Part shown: positions 56,091-64,000 of the stretch, piece after piece | Numbering within the stretch: the stretch's first letter is position 1 | Layout: each line of letters starts with the position of its first letter | Source: Immersiella caudata | Lineage: Eukaryota > Ascomycota > Sordariomycetes > Sordariales > Lasiosphaeriaceae | Direction: 5' to 3' | Assembly: GCA_030512335.1 (NCBI GenBank) | Contig: JAULSU010000004.1 | Location: forward strand, 3,038,001 to 3,102,000 | Length of the DNA stretch: 64,000 nucleotides | The notes under the pieces: model-generated | Database searches by the model: none | What the model was told of the DNA's origin: nothing | Seen by the model: the letters and a program-made list of their open reading frames with translations, nothing else | Made by a program: the position numbers and the translations under genes

Positions 56091-57787
56091 GGCGGCATGC
56101 CGAGCGATCCTAGCGTCTCCGAAGCGCAGGGCCGGGCCTTCGCGGCGCCTCTCGCATAGCTGGCCGGCAGCAGATGTCAGGTCGGTGGTGGTTTACGAAC
56201 AGTGTTGCAACATTCTAGCGGGCTACTACGGAGCTCTCTGAAGAGAGAGAGAGAGAGGCACCTCGTGGAGTTATACCAAGGTCGTATTTCCTCCGCAAAA
56301 CCCGCCCCAGAATTTCCATCGTGGCGGGACGGGGCCGCCAGCCGCCAGTTTGGGAGGAGCGCCTCGAGCAGCAATATCGTTGCTGCGCGGATTCAACCGG
56401 TCCGGGGGTAGGTGAGGTGCGCGGGGAGGATGGAGCGGCGTCGCCATTGGCTCAACCAGCCGGGTGTTTAGTACCCCCAATATACAGTCGCCCGCTATCG
56501 CTGGGGGCACCGCCACCGAACCACTTAGATGCGAGGCAGACCCTTCCTTCTTGCCCCAGCATGATTCCCCAGCTCACCAAAACTCGGATTTGAGCGGCGC
56601 TCCATGCACGCTGTCTTTTACCCCGTCCTGGGCAACCCACTGAGAGCTTCCAACCACCGCACACGACACAGTGCGGACGGCCCCGCCGCCGGGAGGCTTC
56701 TCGGGCGTTTGACGGCGAATCCCTCCGAAATTTCCTGTGCTCCGTCGACACTGCGATTGTCAGCCCGCGATGCGGGATCCCTTGCCATGCTGCTGCCTCC
56801 CTAGATAGAAATTACTGCATAGGAGAAGCGAAAGCTCGACGTTGCCGAAATTCGCGCCGTAGAGCGGCGTGTATGCCACGTTGCCTCGTGGGATCCTACT
56901 GCGGGAAGGGCTTCGATCTGCCTTCCATCGGGCTTCTAGTCAACGGTTTTCCAGCCGCACCATCGCCCTGCAGGGCGGCACTTTCCGGCCGTGTGCTCAG
57001 CCACGATTCGGAACTAACGGCCGTGAGAGTTGCATGCTGAGAATGCTAGAAATTGAGATGAGAATGAGGGGAATGGCCTAGTTTTTGTGTCAAGGATGCA
57101 ATGCCGGTGTTGACGCGTCACTGCAACATTGCCTCACGGTTGTGTGGTGTTCTCGGTATTGGTAGCCACTATCTACTGTCAGGGTGGGTTGCAGGCGGGG
57201 TCGTTTTCTTCTCCATGTCAAGACTGAAGGCCCAGAGTAATGTGAAAAAACAATAGCGTCTCTTTGAGAAACCTTTCCTATTAGTGCAGAGGTCAAGTTG
57301 TACCCGATCATTCTGATTTGTTCCGGGCAAGCTGGTGTCCGAAGACGAGGAAGAAGAGAGAAAGATGTGAGATTGAAATCAGGCGACAATCGGGGTTCAA
57401 GAATGGATCTAGAGCAGGTCTGTGCACCAGTGCGATTTCGTCGATCTCGCCATCGGCCAGCCTTCAGAAGCAAAGTTTACGATCGCCACGGCTACGGGAT
57501 TTGAGCAAAGTCTCTTTGAAATCATGATTCAGCCTCGTTCGATATTGGGAGAGTGGTGTGGCTACATGCTCCTTCCATAAGAGGGCCTCGCCCACGCTTT
57601 GACGAGGTTAGGGCTTATCTTATCTCCCGTTCCCGGACGCCTGTCATACGCCAAAGTGGACCATAGGTTTGCGAAATCATCGCCTGGTATCGCGTCACCG
57701 GCAATCAACTCTCCAAACTTGAAAATTACCAATGAGCACCGCTTCCTCAATACCAAGGCTGGCTACGGGTAGGGCACCCGCTCTACG
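56091..57787. other. Divergent upstream region, DUF3433 and amino-acid permease genes
   Basis: GC-rich near the DUF3433 start, AT-richer from about 57050. It contains one (AG)8 microsatellite. No coding frame is credible. Confidence 0.45.
56242..56257. repeat. (AG)8 microsatellite
   Basis: Eight AG dinucleotides in the upstream region of the DUF3433 gene, on the minus strand a CT run typical of fungal leaders. Confidence 0.85.
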
Positions 57788-59843
57788 ATGACCTCTCTCG
57801 GTGACGCTAAGAATGCTGCCATTGTCAGCGACTGCGATATCATCAATCCCGGAAGTCCGTCCTCAAATGGTGACACCCCGGATCTCAGCGCTGAGGGTGC
57901 TACTGGGACCGATATCGAAACCCTGAACGGGGCGCTTTCCTCTCATGGGTTCTTTTCCGTCCAGCAACGCGATGATCACGGTGGTGATCTCGTCACGGCG
58001 GCCGAGGCCGAGGACCTCAAGCGTGGCCTTGACCAGCGACATCTGTCCATGCTAGGCATTGCCGGTTCCATCGGGACGGGTCTCTTCCTTGGCCTCGGCG
58101 TCGCTGTCCAGAAAGGTGGGCCCCTTGGCTCGTTGCTCGGGTATGCCGTCATCGGCTTGATCGTCTGCGCCGTCCAGTTCGCCCTCGGTGAGGTCGCTGC
58201 TGTCCTACCTGTCACGGGGTCGTTCGTCCGGCACTCTGAATTTCTGGTGGATCCGGCTTGGGGTTTTGCAATTGGGTGGAACTTGGTGGTGGGTCTCCCC
58301 TTTCCGCCATATGGCTCCTGATGTGGTTATTCATGGCCTTGTTGGATGTCTTGAGTGTTGCGTGAGCGCGCCTGAGACATTGCGTTACCTAGAAAACACC
58401 TTTCAGAGGAATGACTGATGGAAAGTTACCACAGTATGGGAACCTGCTGTCTATTCCCTCCGAGATCACCGCGGTCTGCGTTCTCTTCCAGTTCTGGACC
58501 GATATCAATCCAGCTGCGTTCATCGTCCCGTTCATCATCATCACCGTTGCCGTCGGTCTCGCATTTGTTCGCGTCTTTGGCGAGGTCGAGTTCGTCTTTG
58601 CCCTGTTGAAGATATTCTTGGTAATCTTTTTGATTATCATGGGCCTGGTTATCAACCTGGGGGGAATCCCTGGGACGGAACAGATCGGGTTTAAATACTG
58701 GCGAGATCCCGGACCTTTTGTTGAGTATATCGCGGCAGGAGACTGGGGCAAGTTTCTTGGTTTTTGGGCTGTTATGACGGGCGCTGTTTTCAGTTTTGCT
58801 GGCGTCGAGTCTCTTGCTATGGCAGCCGCTGAAACGAAGGATCCCCGGCGCGCAATTCCTCGGGCCTGCAAGCGCGTATTCGCACGCATCATCATCTTCT
58901 ACATGCTTGCTGTCTTCGTCGTGGGTATACTGGTTCCGAGCAATGATCCACGACTCGACGGCTCTGGCAGTAGTGTGGCCCAAAGTCCCTTCGTCATTGC
59001 CGCCTCAGCAGCAGGCATTCCGGCGATTGCATCAATGGTTAACGCCATCGTCATCACCTCGGCATGGTCAGCCTCGAATCAGAGTCTCCTAGCAGGAACT
59101 CGCGTTCTCTATGGCCTAGCCCTGAAGGGGCAGGCGCCGAAAATCTTCCTTCGGACCACATCCTGGGGCACACCATATGTCTGCGTACTCTTCTTTGCAT
59201 GCTTCATGCTGCTAAGCTTCATGAGCCTGTCGAAGGATGCGATGACGGTGTTCTGGTGGCTGGTATCCCTGACGGCTGCGGGAGTACTAGTGTCATGGAC
59301 GTCCATTCTTTTCAATCACATTCGACTACTGCGGGCCATGAGGGAGCAAAATATCTCGGTGGATCAACTGCCATGGCACAACTGGTGGACGCGTGAGTCT
59401 TTGATTCTTTTGCAGCCTGCACCCCTTTCTTGAATTATGGGGCCACTATATCAGGGATGAATGCTGACGTGTCTTCGCCCGGCAACAGTATACAGTTCTC
59501 CCGCTGCAATGGTCATGAATATCGTCATTCTTTTCACTTCCGGCTTCAGTGTGTTCACCAAAGGGAGATGGGACGCTCCAACGTTTGTCTCGTCGTACTT
59601 GTGAGTGCATGCCTACGCCACTAGAGTGCAACAATTGAAGTATCATTCTGATCAAATCGAAGGGATATTCCCCTCGTCCTTACTGCCTACTTGAGTTGGA
59701 AATACTACAAGGCCACCGAGGTCGTATCCTTAGCCGACATACCGCTTGGAGACGCTTTTGCGCAGGTGCAGCAAAGTCCAGCCGAGCCCGACTCAGGAAA
59801 GCAAAAAGGGCCAACACGACTTGTTAGCTGGATATGGGACTAG
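57788..59843 (+). CDS. Amino-acid/GABA-type permease (APC superfamily)
   Basis: Exons 57788-58288, 58435-59392, 59489-59600 and 59663-59843 encode 583 residues. The soluble N-terminus of about 80 residues is followed by DLKRGLDQRHLSMLGIAGSI and GTGLFLGLG, the yeast-amino-acid-transporter substrate-binding start of helix 1. PVTGSFVRHSEFLVDPAWGF, the joined GWNLV-YGNLLSIPSEI, FAGVESLAMAAAETKDPRR, NAIVITSAWSASNQSLLAGT and RTTSWGTPYVCVLF follow, giving about 12 helices. The end RLVSWIWD is shared by the family. It is a plasma-membrane proton symporter for amino acids; specificity cannot be read. The 146-bp first intron contains an in-frame stop, so retention would truncate the protein. Splice joins at WT-LYSSPAAM and SSYL-DIPLV are firm. 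Confidence 0.93.
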
Positions 59844-62036
59844 CAGCACAGCACCACTACCCCCTGTGACGGTGACAGGGTATGTTAGAACTTGTTGCAT
59901 CACACCGTTTCGCTTTTCGAATCCATTCTCATTTGGGACTGCGCGCCTCAATATATAGTCGGGATGGAAACAATTTCAGGTCGATTTCGTGTTCGTCAGT
60001 GTAAGCACCCGCACCGGGTGATAGCAGTCAGTCACCGACTGTCCGACTCATAAGGCTCTCGACGATAGAATCGCCCCAAGCCGCCGCAGACAGCCCGAAG
60101 CTAAGGAAGCCGACGGATGCAGAGGCAGTCTTGTCTCGTCTTAGCCAACATGAGACCCCCTCCCTGCGGTATCATCAGGTCTTACATCTGATGTTGACCC
60201 AAGACTCGCGCGGCAGACTTGCAGCTTCGTCGACCCCGGGATGCGGCTTGGTTGTACAGTGTTTCCCTCTCGATTGTCGCACGACGTCCCGCATCAATTC
60301 GGCTACGAGAGCTTGGTGATGCTGTGCGCAGCCGACAATCGTTCAAGTGGCAAACCTCGATCCCGAAAAGCACTTGGCTATTTAGCGAGTAAGACTCTTC
60401 CCGGTTTTCCTTTTTGGCGTGCAGTATTAATAGAAACAGTATCATCATTCTTTTGACTTGTTCCGCAACCAACAAGTCAAGGCAAGCGGCCGGAGGTCCC
60501 AAGACATGCATTCCCGCTCCTCTATCGGGTCGGTCGTACAATGCTCAGGAACTCCAAGATTTGGGGATGCGGGCGCGGTCTGTCGGCGAGACGTTGGGTG
60601 GGTACTTAATATGCGATTTCTCAGGTCGAGTGGACGGGTGAAACGGGTAAATTAACGAGCAATATAGAGGCGAGCCAACCATCATTGAGAGCCAGCGGGC
60701 GACCCAGCAGCTCGAAGCCGTCCAAGCTCTCCCGGCTCCGGGACCGCGGCCCCATTCGACAGATTGCACAAGCCGAGCGTTGGCCACTATCATGCCCTCA
60801 TCTGCTGGCGGTGGCGTAGGCTTGGCCCCTGCTACCAAGGCACTCCGTCAAGGAGGTTTCCAGATGTTTTGTTCTGGCCTAGCCGTCCGAACCACATGGT
60901 TTCATTGGCCGAGCCGGCTGAAAGCCCAAGCTTACAACGAGCCATATAGCCCCAGCATCGACATATTACCACCGACACGCATTGCTGTGGGGCCCGACGG
61001 CCATCCCACTCGCCTGCCCCTCGCCTGTCACGCTGGGTACGAATCGAGAACGGAAGAAAGAAGATGACGGCTCCCCGCCGCCCAAGCCGGGATGCCTAGG
61101 CGGCGCTCCGTAATCAGAGAATAGCAACCCGACCCATTGATCGGTTGACTCTGGGTGGGCGCCGCAGGCCATGGTAATTGCCACTTAATCACTACCAGCG
61201 TCGCTTCCTTTCATTGCTACCAGTCACGTTGCCCACCACCCCACCGCTCCCTTTTTTGATCAGAACGAAAAAAACCGCCCGCCCGGCGCCCCTTTTGTAG
61301 TCCGCACTCCGGCCTGGCCACCATTCGGCGACACACACTACCAAAGACACACGTTGCAACCACACCCAGGAACACAATGAGGCGGTCTGCCTTTTGCATC
61401 AGCGTTCTCTGCTAGCGACCCCCCTTACCCCGACCATTCCCAGGGTCCAGGTTACCCACCACCCCGATCCCTCCCCCGCCCGAATCGTACTTGTACGTCG
61501 CATTCCCTTGCAGCGAGGGCAACGACGCATTCCGGGAGTTGGGATCTTTCGCTTCTCCTGAGACCTGTCACTCAATCCCATTAAACTCGCAGGGTGGGCA
61601 CTCACTGGTCACGCCTTCCCTCCTTCTGTTTTGGAACAGCTCTTCCGGGTGCCAGTTCCATCGTTCCATCGTCGCCTTTCGCCTGGTTCAATTGTGTCGC
61701 CGTCCCCGTCCCCATCCAGCCCGACCACCTCCTTTCCTCTCGCTACGACACGCCACGCTCGAGATGCCCGGAATATGACACCGAGGGTTACAACGCCCAC
61801 GCTAGACAATTGATCCTTGCCCACCTTTGATTCCAGCGACCGGATACTTATAAGAGCGAGGCGATCATCGCACCCACAGACCTTCATTTACACCGACAGA
61901 TCATCGGCCCCTCCAGCGATCGCCGTCCCAGAAGCTTCGACCTCAATCACGGTCATATCACCTCCGAGCCGACCATCTCTCGCCTCTCCCTTCTCGACTC
62001 CTTAGTCAGTAGCAGTGTCCAGCTCTCACGCCCAAC
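59844..62036. other. Spacer upstream of the small secreted protein gene
   Basis: 2.2 kb. The last 800 bp are strongly C/T-rich with a TATA-like TTATAAG at 61848-61854, an apparent promoter and pyrimidine-rich leader. Earlier parts show nothing beyond chance frames. Confidence 0.5.
61848..61854 (+). promoter_or_regulatory. TATA-like element
   Basis: TTATAAG, 189 bp before the start codon of the cysteine-rich secreted protein, at the transition into a CT-rich leader. Motif match only. Confidence 0.35.
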
Positions 62037-62517
62037 ATGAAGGTATGTCGTGAACCTGATCGATCACATTCCCTGTGCTCGTCATCTTATCTCTATTCTT
62101 GTCCTCCCCGGCCCCTCGCCCAGTCCCTCGGGTCGCTGTACTCCACACGATACGTTCACCATCCGTACTGTGCATCTGCATCCACCTGAGCCTCCTCATG
62201 AACACACACTGACCTCGCCCTTCCAGTGTGTCCTCCGTTCGGCCGCCGTTGGCGCCCTCCTCCTGTTCTCTCAGATGTCCCTCGCCGCCCCGGTAGCGGA
62301 AAGCGACATCTCAGATCCCGACCTCGCCTCCGTAGGGACAGAAGACCTCGCCTCCCCCGCTGCCATCGCCGCTTGGGGCACAGAGCTTCAATGCGACCCG
62401 TCCACCCTCACCAGTATGTGTAAAACCGCATGCGCCTGTGTGAAAGGGAGCACAGAGCCGATGCGCTGCGAAAGCAACGCGCAATGCGTTGGAAAATGCA
62501 AGTGCGTAGCGAAATGA
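62037..62517 (+). CDS. Small secreted cysteine-rich protein (effector-like)
   Basis: Two exons, 62037-62042 and 62227-62517, encode 98 residues; exon 1 is only Met-Lys. A 184-bp intron (GTATGT...CCAG) follows, after which the signal peptide continues (VGALLLFSQMSLAA, cleavage near residue 23). An acidic propeptide-like stretch (SDISDPDLASVGTEDL) leads to a mature domain with eight cysteines at 58, 67, 71, 73, 83, 89, 93 and 95. The spacing is CX8CX3CXC-X9-CX5CX3CXC, i.e. the module CXnCX3CXC twice. It is very likely a disulfide-stabilised extracellular peptide. It could be an effector, antimicrobial peptide or wall peptide; no family is recognised. A start at the internal Met (residue 19) would lose the signal peptide and is less likely. 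Confidence 0.75.
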
Positions 62518-63413
62518 GTTGCCGCCATCACGACCTTCCAATGAGACGGGCCGAAGGAACTGAATGGACAAGATACTCCGCACCTAAAGCGGAGATTTCA
62601 AAAATGAAAAAGGGGCGGTGGGACATAAAACAAAATGCGAACTGGCCACCAAAACGTCAGCGCAATGCCCCAATTTGGACAAAAAGATACCAGGTTGCAT
62701 TGAGGGAAATCGGGCATTTCACCAGCTGCTCCGATGGATCAAAGGTATTGGTTTATGTTAGGAAGGAGGAAGGAGGAAGGAGGAAGAAACCTAGGGGGCT
62801 AGCCGTCACGTACACGAAGCCGCATTATTGATTGTTGGCAAGACGGGCATGCAGAAGGAGTCAGTTGGCGTTGTGGCTTGTGGGCGGTGGTTTGTTACCC
62901 TCTGCTACCTTTGCTGAGTAGTAGTATTACACGGGTGCGTTTTTGGTATCATCGTTATCATCATTGAAAGGGGAGTTGTTGTATCTACTCATCATTTGAT
63001 CTTGGGGATCTGCGTGGCTGGCTACAGTTTGCTACCCACCGAGTAGCTGGGTTTTGAGCAGTGTACTATCACCATATGCTGGTTGAGTTGATAAGGGGGT
63101 AGGAAATGATCACTCGGGATTCAACGAGCTTAGTGGGCGGGGGGGAATGAGAATAATGCAGCATACGTGTTGTCCCTGATCGGAAGTGCTGTGCCGCCAG
63201 GCCACTGTGAGTGGTAGGGAGGAAGTTGGTGGGTGTGAGTGGGTGTTTCGAGTGGGAGGTGTGGTATGGTTGCAACGGAGACTTGCAGGAGCGCCACATA
63301 CTACGCGAGGGGAAAGGTGTATGGGTAGCGGAGCCTGACTTCCTGTAGTAGCCAAGGCAGTTTTGGTACATGGTTTCTAGAACAGAAATTCCCCCCTGAG
63401 ACTGTTCTCGCCG
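62518..63413. other. Convergent 3' spacer
   Basis: The 3' flanks of the secreted-protein gene (plus) and the partial gene at the right edge (minus). AT-rich in parts, with one short purine repeat. No gene supported. Confidence 0.5.
62762..62786. repeat. GAAGGAG-type purine tandem repeat
   Basis: About three and a half copies of a 7-bp purine unit in the 3' flank of the secreted-protein gene. Confidence 0.8.
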
Positions 63414-63953
63414 TCAGAAACCTGGCCCGAAATACATTTCATCTTCGCGTGGTATATGTATCATGTCGAGGCTGTATTTTGTAGCCTTGTACTGACTGAA
63501 TGTAGAGTTCGCAAACTTCATGGCGCCAAACCTGATACACTCTTCAAAGTGGCAGTAATTTAGTACTTTCGCGCCTTCAAGCATCTGACTCATGAGGATA
63601 CTGGTCTCTCCCAGATCATTCATTTGGGGAACCAGCGTTGAATGGATGCGGCCGAAGAAAATCAAAGGGTCGCGATGCATGAGGTACCTATTATTTTGTC
63701 CCATTTGCGCCCAGTAAATCTCATCTCGGTGAAGTCGACATCTCCAAGCTTTAGAATCCTTATAATTTTGGTTTTCTGAGTAATAGCTCTCTAGAGGAAT
63801 CCGTCGAAAGGGATGAAGCTGGTAAAGCGATAGTGTACTGACATGGCCGTAGCAGTCGTTCGCTGCGGCTTGGAGGCGTCCAAGATCCCACGCTTTGCTT
63901 TTGTATAGGAAGCCGAGAACTGGTGGGCAGAGATGGAACTTAAATGGGTTCAC
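63414..63953 (-). CDS. Unknown protein, 3' part only (cut by window edge or an intron)
   Basis: The frame from about 63953 to 63414 gives roughly 179 residues ending in DEMYFGPGF, rich in Tyr, His and Arg (LYQLHPFRRIPLESYY, RLHRDEIYWAQMGQNN, LNYCHFEECIRFGAMKF). It has no initiating ATG at its left end; the frame opens with GTG after a TGA, so a splice acceptor near 63955 (TTTGAG) and upstream exons outside the window are likely. I recognise no domain. It is more AT-rich than the other genes here, so it may be lineage-specific. Confidence 0.4.
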   Translation of the reverse strand: MNPFKFHLCPPVLGFLYKSKAWDLGRLQAAANDCYGHVSTLSLYQLHPFRRIPLESYYSENQNYKDSKAWRCRLHRDEIYWAQMGQNNRYLMHRDPLIFFGRIHSTLVPQMNDLGETSILMSQMLEGAKVLNYCHFEECIRFGAMKFANSTFSQYKATKYSLDMIHIPREDEMYFGPGF

Positions 63954-64000
63954 ATCTCAAAGTCAATGCTAACTTCAGTTGGACGAGTTCCGGGCCGCAG

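Overview
This is a stretch of filamentous ascomycete (Pezizomycotina) nuclear DNA, most likely from a Sordariomycete, although the class is an inference. The evidence is many genes split by short GT-AG introns (43 to 184 bp), long spacers, and fungal families: Ser/Thr-rich GPI wall protein, DUF3433 protein, Spo7-like, End3, Rds1-like, and NCS1 and amino-acid permeases. No rRNA, tRNA, CRISPR array or intact transposon was seen. All gene models were spliced by eye, keeping reading frame and family sequence across each junction.

Layout, left to right. 0-7 kb: three minus-strand genes, namely a proline-rich repeat protein, an SRPBCC/START-like protein and a large Ser/Thr-rich GPI-type surface glycoprotein. 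Next is a 4-kb spacer shared with a plus-strand, membrane-anchored kelch protein (10.3-13.0 kb). A Cld1/CGI-58-like alpha/beta hydrolase (minus) and a Spo7-like nuclear-envelope phosphatase subunit (plus) are divergent around 16 kb. 18-29 kb: a dual-specificity-phosphatase-like protein, a 1,408-residue AT-hook protein of unknown role, End3 (endocytosis), and, convergent with End3, an OTU-like protein whose first exon carries a C17 run. 30.6-31.5 kb: Ras1.

31.5-40 kb is gene-poor and holds only a decayed Rds1/ferritin-like pseudogene. Then come an NCS1 nucleobase permease (40-42 kb), a 1,839-residue ankyrin/coiled-coil protein (minus), a quinone oxidoreductase (plus), UDP-glucose 4-epimerase (minus), a DUF3433 membrane protein with an extracellular repeat (minus), an amino-acid permease (plus), a 98-residue cysteine-rich secreted protein (plus), and a partial unknown gene at the right edge.

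The genes do not form a biosynthetic cluster or an obvious operon-like system. Common themes are cell surface (glycoprotein, kelch protein, DUF3433 protein, secreted Cys-rich protein, UDP-Gal supply), membrane-lipid control (hydrolase and Spo7 sharing one promoter region), endocytosis and Ras signalling (End3, Ras1), and nutrient uptake (two permeases). The most novel-looking items are the small secreted protein with a duplicated cysteine motif, the repeat in the DUF3433 ectodomain, the giant ankyrin protein, and the C17-containing gene.
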